From Acidovorax soli (GTDB taxonomy: Bacteria > Pseudomonadota > Gammaproteobacteria > Burkholderiales > Burkholderiaceae_C), in assembly GCF_014207955.1 (NCBI RefSeq), contig NZ_JACHLK010000003.1:124001-188000 (forward strand): a DNA stretch of 64,000 bases. Reading direction: 5' to 3'. The notes below the pieces were generated by a model. That model had not been told where the DNA came from and did no database searches. It saw only the letters and a program-made list of their open reading frames with translations. Position 1 is the first letter of the stretch; each line of letters starts with the position of its first letter. The translations under genes were made by a program, and so were the position numbers. Shown one piece after another: positions 18,269-26,268 of the stretch.

Positions 18269-19429
18269 TCAGGCCAGCGCCAGGTGGCGTTCCAGGTCCA
18301 GGCTGTAGGCCTGGAAGCTGCGGCTCAGCGCGGGCAGCATGGCGACCTCCATCTCGCCCAGGGCCGGCTCCATCACCACCATGGCCACGGTGGCCGACAG
18401 GTTGCTGCTGGAGTTGGGGCGTGGCGGGCGGCACACCGACCAGGGCGACTGGAAGTCGTCGAACAGCGCGGTCTTGATGTGCTCGCGCGTGAGCGCACCG
18501 ATGTGCGGCTCCACCAGTTCGCGCACGCGCAGGTCGCGGTACAGCGAGTCGGGCGTGTTCACGATGCCCATGTCCTTGACCTTGCCCAGCGCGATCGGGC
18601 TCTGGAAGTGGTTGGCGTGCACGATGACGCCGCGCTCGGGGTGGATCTGGAAGGTTTCGTCGGGTGCACACTCGAAATCGATGGCCACGCCCGTGGCGTG
18701 CGAAACCATCACGTTGTTGGAAGCCGACTTGGGCGTGCAGTACACGATGCGCATGGCCAGGGCCAGCTGCACCTGTTCCAGCGCCTTGCGGCGCAGCAGG
18801 GCCAGCGGCACGCCGAGCTGACGGTAGTCCCGGTCGGATTCCAGGTAGTTGGCGGTGATGGAGATGCCTGCAGAATTCATGCCCGAGCGCGCCAGGCCGC
18901 CGGCCTCGGTGAAGGTCAGGATGTCGGGGCCATCGTCGCGCAGCACGCGCAGCACGATGGCGGTCTCGGCGCACTCGGCCTTCCAGTCCCAGTTCTGGGC
19001 GTGGATCACGCGACCCGAGGCCGTGGCCTGCGGCATGGCAACCACGCCGGTGCAGCCGTCGGGGTCGATCTGCGCGGGCTGGCCCTTGCGGCGGCGGTCG
19101 GCCAGCTTGAGGATCTCGGTGCGCGCATTGAGCATGACGATGGCCTCGTACGAGACCCCGGCGCCTTCGGCGATGCCGCGCATCTCGTCGAGGTAGGCCG
19201 CCTCGAAGGCTTCAATGGTGGGCTCGAAGGTCTTCACCAGCGTGCCGATCTCGGGCCAGCCGAGTTTGCTGGCTTCGAGCTGGGTGGAGTAATGTTCGAT
19301 GCCGCGCAGGATGCGCGCCTTGGCCTGTTCGCCATACTGGCGGCCCCGCTCGCGCGGCGCGCCACTGATCTCGACCAGGGGGCAGGAAGGGATGGGCTGG
19401 TCGGAGCCCCAGGGGAATGTCTGGTCCAT
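18269..19429 (-). CDS. C45/AAT-type N-acyl hydrolase or acyltransferase
   Basis: Ntn-type enzyme of ~386 aa related to isopenicillin-N acyltransferase, whose precursors cleave themselves at a Gly-Cys bond to free an N-terminal Cys nucleophile. Here the matching site is DPDGCTGVV (Gly125-Cys126), followed by the conserved HAQNWDW block, EAGGLARSGMNSAGISITAN, and a C-terminal part with SPWSVCRPP. An N-terminal RERGRQYGEQAKARI segment also matches the family. The start MDQTFPWG was chosen because the extension upstream lies in the AT-rich promoter. First gene of the minus operon with the importer; likely hydrolyses an imported N-acyl or beta-alanyl amide in the cytosol (inferred). Confidence 0.85.
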   Translation of the reverse strand: MDQTFPWGSDQPIPSCPLVEISGAPRERGRQYGEQAKARILRGIEHYSTQLEASKLGWPEIGTLVKTFEPTIEAFEAAYLDEMRGIAEGAGVSYEAIVMLNARTEILKLADRRRKGQPAQIDPDGCTGVVAMPQATASGRVIHAQNWDWKAECAETAIVLRVLRDDGPDILTFTEAGGLARSGMNSAGISITANYLESDRDYRQLGVPLALLRRKALEQVQLALAMRIVYCTPKSASNNVMVSHATGVAIDFECAPDETFQIHPERGVIVHANHFQSPIALGKVKDMGIVNTPDSLYRDLRVRELVEPHIGALTREHIKTALFDDFQSPWSVCRPPRPNSSSNLSATVAMVVMEPALGEMEVAMLPALSRSFQAYSLDLERHLALA

Positions 19430-19479
19430 GGCTGTGGGTGGAGTGAGGTGAGCAATCGGTGATCGATGATTTAAATTGT

Positions 19480-19500
19480 ATTTTGTAAAATAAAAAACAT
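19480..19500. promoter_or_regulatory. Putative GntR operator in the divergent promoter
   Basis: An AT-rich inverted repeat ATTTT-GT-AAAAT followed by AAAAAACAT, in the 86 bp between the divergent C45 hydrolase and gntR. The same TTTTGT...AAAAAACAT layout recurs at 20432-20453. Likely site for autoregulation and control of the hydrolase/importer operon. Confidence 0.55.
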
Positions 19501-19515
19501 CAACCATTTCAAACC

Positions 19516-20391
19516 ATGGCTTCTACATCCTTGCACCTGGAGCTGGCAGACCGCATCAGCCGCCTCATCCACGAAGACGGCCTGGCGGCAGGCGCTCGGC
19601 TCAACGAAAACCAGCTGGCCGAGCGGCTGGGCGTCTCGCGCACCCCCGTGCGTGCCGCGCTCGACCACCTCGCGCAGCAGGGCTTTGCCGAGCGCAAGCC
19701 GCACCGCGGGGTGGAGCTGCTGCGCCTGCCGCCCCTGCCCTCGGCCGCCCGCGAGGCGCCCGACGACAGCGACCAGCTGCTGCGGCGCATCGCCTACGAC
19801 CGCCAGCACGGCAACCTGGGCGAGTACGTGTCCGAAAAGGAACTCATGGAGGCCTACGACCTGGGCCGCCCCGCCATCCGCAACGCACTGGAGCGTCTGG
19901 CCGACCTGGGCGCCATTGAGCCCAAGCTGGGCTATGGCTGGCGCTTTGCCACCGGCGCCTGGAATGCGGGCGTGCGCCATGAAAGCTACCGCTACCGCAT
20001 GGTGATCGAGCCCGCGGCCATCCGCGAGCCCGGCTTTGCCCTGCCGCCCGCCTGGGCCCAGGACATGCGCGAGCAGCACGAGGAGTTCCTGCGCACGCTG
20101 ACCGAGGACTCGTCGAGCATCGCCTTCTTCGAGATGAACGCGGCCTTCCACGAAGGGGTGGCGGCCGCCTCGGGCAACCGCTTCTTCCACATGGACATCC
20201 AGCGCCAGAACCGCCTGCGCCGCCTGTCCAACTACGACTGGAAGTACGGCCGCGAGCGCATGGAAGTGAACTGCCGCGAGCACCTGGAGATGCTGGACCG
20301 CATGCAGGCGGGCGACCAGGAACTGGCCGCGCTGCTGATGCTGCGCCACCTCGACGTGGCCAGCCGCTTAAGACCACCGGCCAAGACCTGA
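19516..20391 (+). CDS. GntR/FCD family regulator with two winged-helix units
   Basis: Product of 291 aa. Residues ~1-70 form a GntR winged helix (AGARLNENQLAERLGVSRTP, then VRAALDHLAQQGFAERKPHR). Residues ~95-150 look like a second winged helix (LGEYVSEKELMEAYDLGRPA, then IRNALERLADLGAIEPKLGY). The rest is an FCD-like helical ligand domain with MNAAFHEGVAAASGNRFF and a final HLEMLDRM segment, where metal-binding His residues are expected. It sits between the divergent hydrolase/importer operon and the aminotransferase-dehydrogenase genes, with matching AT-rich palindromes before itself and the aminotransferase. Probably a ligand-responsive repressor of both. Confidence 0.88.
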   Translation: MASTSLHLELADRISRLIHEDGLAAGARLNENQLAERLGVSRTPVRAALDHLAQQGFAERKPHRGVELLRLPPLPSAAREAPDDSDQLLRRIAYDRQHGNLGEYVSEKELMEAYDLGRPAIRNALERLADLGAIEPKLGYGWRFATGAWNAGVRHESYRYRMVIEPAAIREPGFALPPAWAQDMREQHEEFLRTLTEDSSSIAFFEMNAAFHEGVAAASGNRFFHMDIQRQNRLRRLSNYDWKYGRERMEVNCREHLEMLDRMQAGDQELAALLMLRHLDVASRLRPPAKT

Positions 20392-20431
20392 CGGCGGGAG
20401 CCATCGCTTTCGCGGCCGCGTGGTTATTTGA

Positions 20432-20453
20432 TTTTTGTTTAAACAAAAAACAT
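20432..20453 (+). promoter_or_regulatory. Putative GntR operator before the aminotransferase
   Basis: A perfect 18-bp palindrome TTTTTGTTTAAACAAAAA (20432-20449) followed by AACAT, directly upstream of the aminotransferase start and matching the motif at 19480-19500. Its AT content is strikingly unlike the flanks. Confidence 0.65.
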
Positions 20454-20487
20454 AATGATGGGAATTGCAGCCCTCACCGAAAGCCCC

Positions 20488-21813
20488 ATGACCTCTGCCG
20501 CCCTCTCCAGCGCCCCCAACGACACCGCCTTCTGGCTCCCCTTCACCGCCCAGCGCCAGTTCCAGCAGCAGCCCATGCTGTTCACCGCAGCGCAGGGCAT
20601 GCACTACACCACCGAGGACGGCCGCCAGGTGCTGGACGCCATGGCCGGCCTGTGGTGCTGCAATGCCGGCCATGGCCAGCCGCGCATCACCGAGGCGATC
20701 CGCGAGGCCGCGGGGCGCCTGGATTTCGTCTCTTCGTTCAAGATGAGCCACCCGGCGGCGTTCACGCTGGCCCAGCGCATCGCAGCCCTGGCGCCCGAGG
20801 GCATGGACCATGTGTTCTTCACCAACTCGGGCTCCGAGGCGGTGGACACGGCCCTCAAGATCGCCCGCGCCTACCACCAGGCCCGCGGCGACGCGCGCCG
20901 CACCCTCTTGGTGGGCCGCGCCAAGGGCTACCACGGCATGGGCTTTGGTGGCCTGTCGGTGGCGGGCCTGGGGCGGCACAAGCGCGACTTCGGCCCGCTG
21001 CTGCCCGACACCACCCACCTGCCCCTGCCCTACGATGCCGACGCCCGCTTCTCGCACGGCCAGCCCGCCACGGGCGCGCACTACGCCAATGCGCTGGAGC
21101 AGCTGTTCGTGGTGCACGACCCGGCCACCATCGCGGCCGTGATCGTCGAACCCGTGACCGGCTCGGGCGGCGTGTACCCACCGCCCGTGGGCTACCTGCA
21201 GCGCCTGCGCGAGCTGTGCACGCAGCACGGCATCCTGTTGATCTTCGACGAGGTGATCACCGGCTTTTCGCGCGTGGGTGCGCCGTTCGCGGCCCAGGCC
21301 TTCGGCGTCACGCCGGACCTGATGTCCTGCGCCAAGGGCATGACCAACGGCGCCGTGCCCATGGGCGGCGTGATCGTCGGCAACACCGTGTATGACGCTT
21401 TCATGCAGGGCTCGGCCAACGTGATCGAGCTGTTCCACGGCTACACCTACTCGGCCCACCCGCTGGCCTGCGCCGCCGGCCTGGCCACGCTGGACGTGCA
21501 CGAGGAACTGGGCCTGGCCGCGCGCGTGCAGGCCATCGCCCCAGTGTGGGAGGCCGCGCTGCATGCACTGCGCGATGCACCCCACGTGGTGGACGTGCGC
21601 AACGTCGGCCTCTTGGGCGCCGTGGACCTGGCGCCGCGCCCGGGTGCCGCTGGCGCGCGTGCCCAGGCCGTGCACACCGCCTGCTTCGAGGCCGGCGTGC
21701 TGGTGCGCAACTCGGGCGACACGCTGGTGCTCTCACCCCCGCTGGTGATCAGCGAAGCGCAGATCGGCGAGATGGCGCACAGCATCCGCACGGCCCTGCA
21801 GCACATCGCCTGA
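20488..21813 (+). CDS. Class III omega-amino acid:pyruvate-type aminotransferase
   Basis: PLP enzyme of 441 aa. SGSEAVDTALKIAR binds PLP phosphate, IFDEVITGFSRVG carries the PLP-binding Asp254, and SCAKGMTNG has the Schiff-base Lys283. N-terminal WLPFTAQRQF and GLWCCNAGHG match beta-alanine:pyruvate/omega-amine transaminases. ATGs at 20455 and 20458 would add 10-11 residues but abut the palindromic operator, so the later ATG was preferred, also giving the usual family length. Probably converts an omega-amino compound to an aldehyde that the next gene oxidises. Nine bases separate its stop from the dehydrogenase start. Confidence 0.9.
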   Translation: MTSAALSSAPNDTAFWLPFTAQRQFQQQPMLFTAAQGMHYTTEDGRQVLDAMAGLWCCNAGHGQPRITEAIREAAGRLDFVSSFKMSHPAAFTLAQRIAALAPEGMDHVFFTNSGSEAVDTALKIARAYHQARGDARRTLLVGRAKGYHGMGFGGLSVAGLGRHKRDFGPLLPDTTHLPLPYDADARFSHGQPATGAHYANALEQLFVVHDPATIAAVIVEPVTGSGGVYPPPVGYLQRLRELCTQHGILLIFDEVITGFSRVGAPFAAQAFGVTPDLMSCAKGMTNGAVPMGGVIVGNTVYDAFMQGSANVIELFHGYTYSAHPLACAAGLATLDVHEELGLAARVQAIAPVWEAALHALRDAPHVVDVRNVGLLGAVDLAPRPGAAGARAQAVHTACFEAGVLVRNSGDTLVLSPPLVISEAQIGEMAHSIRTALQHIA

Positions 21814-21822
21814 GCCCGCGCC

Positions 21823-23268
21823 ATGCAGGAACACCTCAATTTCTACATCGATGGCGCCTGGGTGCCCGCCCAGGGCACGCGCACGCAGGACGTGATCGAC
21901 CCGTTCACCGAGCAGCCCGTGGCACGCATCGCCCTGGGCGATGCGCGCGACCTGGACCGGGCCGTGGCCGCCGCGCGGCGGGCCTTCCCCGCGTGGGCCG
22001 CGCAAAGCCGGGAGCAGCGCCTGGCCGTGCTGCAGGCCGTGATCGCCGCCTATGAAGCGCGCATGGACGCCATCGCCATGGCGGTCTCGCTGGAGATGGG
22101 CGCCCCGCTCACGCTGGCGCGCCAGGCCCATGCCGTGGCCGGCCTGTCGCACCTCAAGCAGGCGGCCCAGGTGCTGGCCGGCTACGCCTTCGACGAGGTG
22201 CTCAACCGCACGCGCATCACGCGCGAGCCGATTGGCGTGTGCGGCCTGATCACGCCCTGGAACTGGCCCCTGAACCAGATCGCCTGCAAGGTGGGGCCGG
22301 CCCTGGCCGCGGGCTGCACCGTGGTGCTCAAGCCCAGCGAGACGGCGCCGCTGTCGGCCCTGCTGTTCGCCCAGGTGCTGCACGAAGCGGGCGTGCCGCC
22401 GGGGGTGTTCAACCTGGTCAACGGCGACGGGCCGGGCGTGGGCGCGGCCATGGCGGCGCATGCGGACATCGACATGCTGTCCTTCACCGGCTCCACCAGG
22501 GCCGGCGTGGCCGTGGCCAAGGCGGCGGCCGACACGGTCAAGCGCGTCGCGCAGGAGCTGGGCGGCAAGTCGCCCCACCTCCTCATCGACGGCGTGGACC
22601 TGGCGTCCGCCGTGCGCCAGGCGGCGCTGCAGTGCTTTCGCAACAGCGGCCAGTCGTGCAACGCACCCACGCGCCTCTTGGTGCCCGCACACCTGCACGC
22701 TGCCGCCACAGCCATCGCGGTGGAGGCAGCGCAGTCGCTGCGCCCGGGCGACCCGCGCGACGCCGCCACCACGCTCGGGCCGGTGGCCAATGCCGTGCAG
22801 TACGCCAAGGTGCGCGAGTGCATCGCCACCGGCCTGCGCGAGGGCGCACAGCTCGCCACTGGTGGCCTGGAGCGGCCCGAGGGCCTGGCCCAGGGCTACT
22901 TCGTGCAGCCCACGGTCTTTGCCCACGTGAGCAACACCATGGCGGTTGCGCGCGAGGAGATCTTCGGGCCCGTGCTCTGCATCCTGCCCTATGGCAGCGA
23001 GGAAGAGGCCATCGCCATGGCCAACGACACGGTCTACGGCCTGTCGGCCTATGTGAGCGCGCCCGACCTGGCCCATGCGCGGCGCATCGCACGGCGGCTG
23101 CGCGCCGGCATGGTGCACCTCAATGGCGCACGGGCCGACCATGCGGCGCCATTCGGTGGCTACCGCCAGTCGGGCAACGGGCGCGAATGGGGGCGCATGG
23201 GTTTCGAGGAATTCCTCGAGGCCAAATCCATGTTCGGCTACGAGGAAGAGCAGCAGCAGGCCGCCTGA
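21823..23268 (+). CDS. NAD(P)-dependent aldehyde dehydrogenase
   Basis: Product of 481 aa with all catalytic parts of a hydrolytic aldehyde dehydrogenase: TPWNWP (Asn147), LKPSE (Lys170), SFTGSTRAG, QELGGKSP (general base Glu245) and NSGQSCNAPTR (nucleophile Cys279), then REEIFGPVL. The Glu argues against a CoA-acylating methylmalonate-semialdehyde type, which lacks it. Cotranscribed with the aminotransferase; probably oxidises the aldehyde that enzyme forms. Ends in an 11-bp perfect hairpin that spans the stop codon. Confidence 0.93.
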   Translation: MQEHLNFYIDGAWVPAQGTRTQDVIDPFTEQPVARIALGDARDLDRAVAAARRAFPAWAAQSREQRLAVLQAVIAAYEARMDAIAMAVSLEMGAPLTLARQAHAVAGLSHLKQAAQVLAGYAFDEVLNRTRITREPIGVCGLITPWNWPLNQIACKVGPALAAGCTVVLKPSETAPLSALLFAQVLHEAGVPPGVFNLVNGDGPGVGAAMAAHADIDMLSFTGSTRAGVAVAKAAADTVKRVAQELGGKSPHLLIDGVDLASAVRQAALQCFRNSGQSCNAPTRLLVPAHLHAAATAIAVEAAQSLRPGDPRDAATTLGPVANAVQYAKVRECIATGLREGAQLATGGLERPEGLAQGYFVQPTVFAHVSNTMAVAREEIFGPVLCILPYGSEEEAIAMANDTVYGLSAYVSAPDLAHARRIARRLRAGMVHLNGARADHAAPFGGYRQSGNGREWGRMGFEEFLEAKSMFGYEEEQQQAA

Positions 23269-23280
23269 AGCGGCCTGCTG
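23254..23280. terminator. Strong hairpin across the ALDH stop codon
   Basis: CAGCAGGCCGC, loop CTGAA containing the TGA, then GCGGCCTGCTG: 11 perfect pairs. No T-run follows, so it may be a weak terminator or mRNA-end protector between the convergent ALDH and spoVR genes. Confidence 0.55.
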
Positions 23281-23283
23281 TCA

Positions 23284-24918
23284 TCATTCCGTGGGCGCGG
23301 GCACCGAGTGCAGCAGCACCGGGTGGTTGCCGTAGGCGTCCACACTTTCGATCTGCACGCCAAAGCCCCACAGGCGCGCCACGTGGCGCAGCACCTCCTG
23401 CGTGTCCTCGCCCAACGGCCGGCCCTTGTACTGGGTGTGGCGCAGGGTCAGGCTGCGGTCGCCGCGCAGGTTCACGTTCCAGACCTGGATGTTGGGCTCG
23501 CGCGTGCCCAGGTCGTACTGCTGCGACAGGATCTGGCGCAGGCTGCGGTAACCGTTCTCGTCGTGGATCTCGCTGACAACCAGCTCGCTCAGGGCCGGGT
23601 CGTCGTGCAGGGCGAACAGGCGCATCTCGCGCATCAGGTGCGGGCTCAGGTACTGGCCGATGAAACTCTCGTCCTTGAAGTTGCGCATGGCATGGTCGAG
23701 CGTGGGCAGCCAGGGCGCGCCCGCGATGTCGGGGAACCAGCGCTTGTCTTCGGGCGTGGGGTTCTGGCAGATGCGCTGGATGTCGCGGTACATGGCAAAC
23801 CCCAGCGCATAGGGGTTGATGCCGCTGTAGGCGCGGTGCCCCACCGGGGGCTGGAAGATCACATTGGTGTGCGAGCCCAGCCACTCGACCATCACCCCGT
23901 CGCTCAGGTAGCCCTCGTCGTAGAGCGTGCTCAGCAGGGTGTAGTGCCAGAAGGTGGCCCAGCCCTCGTTCATCACCTGGCTCTGGCGCTGGGGGTAGAA
24001 ATACTGCGCGATCTTGCGCACGATGCGCACCACCTCGCGCTGCCAGGGCTCCAGCAGCGGGGCGTTCTTCTCGATGAAGTACAGGATGTTCTCCTGCGGC
24101 TCCCTGGGAAAGCGGTTGTTCTCCAGCGCCGCCCCCTCCTTGCCGGGGCGCGTGGGCAGGGTGCGCCACAGCTCATTGACCTGTTGCTGGGCGTAGGACT
24201 CGCGCTGCTCGCGTTCCTGGCGCTCGCGCGCCAGGTTCTTCTTGGAGGGGCGCCGGTAGCGGTCCACCCCGAAATTGGCCAGCGCATGGCAGGAGTCCAT
24301 GAGCCGCTCCACCTCGTCGAAGCCGTAGCGCTCCTCGCACTGGGCCACGTAGTCCTTGGCATAGACCAGGTAGTCGATGATGGACGAGGCATCCGTCCAC
24401 ATGCGGAACAGGTAGTTGCCCTTGAAGAAGCTGTTGTGCCCATAGGCCGCATGGGCGATCACCAGCGCCTGCATGGCGGTGGTGTTCTCCTCCATCAGGT
24501 AGCTGATGCAGGGGTTGGAGTTGATCACGATCTCGTAGGCCAGGCCCATGTGGCCGCGCCGGTAGCGCCGCTCGGTGGCCAGAAATTCCTTGCCGTAGCT
24601 CCAGTGGCGGTAGTTCACGGGCATGCCCACACTGGAGTAGGCATCCATCATCTGCTCGGCGGTGATGACTTCGAGCTGGTTGGGGTAGGTATCCAGGCCG
24701 AAGCGCTCGGCCGTGGCCGCTATCGCGGCGTGGTAGCGCTCGATCAGGTCGAAAGTCCAGTCGCTCGGGTCAGGCAGCGGCTCGGCGGGCCGCGCCCCGG
24801 CAGGCAGCGGCTGCTCGGGCACGGTGCGGTGGCGGCGCTCGCCGACGATGGCGGTCTTCCAGGGGTTGTCGCGCATGCGGCGCTCCAGCACCGGGTATTG
24901 GGCCATGGGGTTGTTCAT
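23284..24918 (-). CDS. SpoVR family protein
   Basis: Product of 544 aa matching proteobacterial SpoVR (YcgB-like): DWTFDLIERYHAAI, the YPNQLEVITAEQMMDAYSSV block, GHNSFFKGNYLF, and DRSLTLRHTQYKGRPLGED near the end. The function in non-sporulating bacteria is unknown. It is nearly always linked to a PrkA kinase and a YeaH-type VWA protein, as here. Its ATG overlaps the stop of the upstream DUF444 gene by four bases, so it is translationally coupled as the third gene of prkA-yeaH-spoVR. No signal peptide or membrane segment. Confidence 0.95.
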   Translation of the reverse strand: MNNPMAQYPVLERRMRDNPWKTAIVGERRHRTVPEQPLPAGARPAEPLPDPSDWTFDLIERYHAAIAATAERFGLDTYPNQLEVITAEQMMDAYSSVGMPVNYRHWSYGKEFLATERRYRRGHMGLAYEIVINSNPCISYLMEENTTAMQALVIAHAAYGHNSFFKGNYLFRMWTDASSIIDYLVYAKDYVAQCEERYGFDEVERLMDSCHALANFGVDRYRRPSKKNLARERQEREQRESYAQQQVNELWRTLPTRPGKEGAALENNRFPREPQENILYFIEKNAPLLEPWQREVVRIVRKIAQYFYPQRQSQVMNEGWATFWHYTLLSTLYDEGYLSDGVMVEWLGSHTNVIFQPPVGHRAYSGINPYALGFAMYRDIQRICQNPTPEDKRWFPDIAGAPWLPTLDHAMRNFKDESFIGQYLSPHLMREMRLFALHDDPALSELVVSEIHDENGYRSLRQILSQQYDLGTREPNIQVWNVNLRGDRSLTLRHTQYKGRPLGEDTQEVLRHVARLWGFGVQIESVDAYGNHPVLLHSVPAPTE

Positions 24919-26186
24919 ACCTGCACCCCCTCCTTCTTGAAGAGGTCGCGGAACACGGGGTAGATATCCCCCGGCTCGGACACCTTGCGCATCGCGAAAT
25001 GGGGGTACAGCGGCACCAGCTGGCTGTATTCCTCCCACAGGTTCTGCTCTTCCTGGGCCACCTGCACATAGGCGAAATGGCGTGCCAGCGGCAGGATGCG
25101 GTCCACCAGCAGGTTGCGGCAGTTGCCGCTGTCATTGGTGAAGTTGTCGCCATCGCTGGCCTGGGCCACGTAGATGTTCCAGTCGCCCGCGGGGTAGCGC
25201 GCGCGGATGATCTGGTCGAGCAGCACCAGCGCGCTGCTGACCACCGTACCGCCGCTCTCGGTGGAGTGGAAGAACTGCTCCTCGTTCACCTCGGCCGCCT
25301 GGGTGTGGTGGCGGATGAAGACGATGTCGATCTTCTCGTAGTGCCGCGTGAGGAACAGGTACAGCAGGATGAAGAAGCGCTTGGCCAGGTCCTTGCGCGC
25401 CTGGTCCATGGAGCCCGAGACGTCCATCACGCAGAACATCACGGCCTGGCTGTTGGGCACGGGCACCTGCACCCGGGCGCGAAAGCGCAGGTCGATGGGG
25501 TCCAGGTAGGGAATGCGGCCGGTGCGCGCCTGCAGTTCGTCGATGCGCAGCCGCAGCACGGCGGCCTCTTCGCTGGCGCCATCGCCGCGCTGCACCAGGG
25601 CCTCGAGCTGCACCTGCAGCGCCGCCAGCTCCCGGTGCGCCGACTGCCCCAGCGCAATGCGCCGCCCCAGCGCGCCGCGCATGGTGCGCAGCACCGCCAG
25701 GTTGTTGGGAATGCCGTTCTGGCTGTAGCCGGCGCGGCGCGGCTTGTACTTGGGGGTCTCGCCGATGTGCGTGCGCAGCAGGTTGGGCAGCGCCAGGTCC
25801 TCGAAGAAGAGCTGCATGAACTCTTCCTTGGTCAGCGTGAAGGTGAAGTCGTCCTCGCCCTCGCCGCTGTCACTGGCCTGCGAGCCGCCACCGCCCCCAC
25901 CGCCGCCCTGGGGCCGCTGGATGCGGTCGCCGCGCACATGGTCGGCATTGCCCGGGTGCACCCGGTCATGGATGCCGCCGCGCCCATGGTGGAACACGGG
26001 CTCGCCGATGTCCTTCCTGGGGATGGTGATGTTCTCGGCCTGCTCGATGTTGCGGATGTCGCGCTGCGACACCGCACGGCGCACGCCCTCGGCGATCTGC
26101 TCCTTGAAGCGCCGCACAAAGCGTTCGCGGTTGCCGACCGATTTGTTCTTGCCGGCGAGCCTGCGGTCGATGATTTGCAATGCCAT
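24915..26186 (-). CDS. yeaH: YeaH/YhbH family VWA protein (DUF444)
   Basis: Product of 423 aa. The N-terminus has the DUF444 opening (IIDRRLAGKNKSVGNRERF), a Gly-rich linker of eight glycines near residues 94-101, and a von Willebrand A domain whose MIDAS motif VMDVSGSMD (Asp255, Ser257, Ser259) is intact, with a downstream HSTESGGTVVSSAL threonine loop. These proteins accompany PrkA kinases in a general-stress module; the molecular role is unknown. Middle gene of a minus-strand operon, about 82 bp after prkA and overlapping spoVR by four bases. Confidence 0.94.
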   Translation of the reverse strand: MALQIIDRRLAGKNKSVGNRERFVRRFKEQIAEGVRRAVSQRDIRNIEQAENITIPRKDIGEPVFHHGRGGIHDRVHPGNADHVRGDRIQRPQGGGGGGGGSQASDSGEGEDDFTFTLTKEEFMQLFFEDLALPNLLRTHIGETPKYKPRRAGYSQNGIPNNLAVLRTMRGALGRRIALGQSAHRELAALQVQLEALVQRGDGASEEAAVLRLRIDELQARTGRIPYLDPIDLRFRARVQVPVPNSQAVMFCVMDVSGSMDQARKDLAKRFFILLYLFLTRHYEKIDIVFIRHHTQAAEVNEEQFFHSTESGGTVVSSALVLLDQIIRARYPAGDWNIYVAQASDGDNFTNDSGNCRNLLVDRILPLARHFAYVQVAQEEQNLWEEYSQLVPLYPHFAMRKVSEPGDIYPVFRDLFKKEGVQV

Positions 26187-26268
26187 CCCTTGCCCCCATG
26201 CGTGGGCCAGCGCCCCCGGTGGGATGCCCTGGCCAAACCTTCAAGCGCGTCCCTTGCCGCTGCGCTGC

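Noticed and set aside
21823..23268. Methylmalonate-semialdehyde (CoA-acylating) dehydrogenase
   Set aside because: The general-base Glu245 of hydrolytic aldehyde dehydrogenases is present, whereas the acylating type lacks it.
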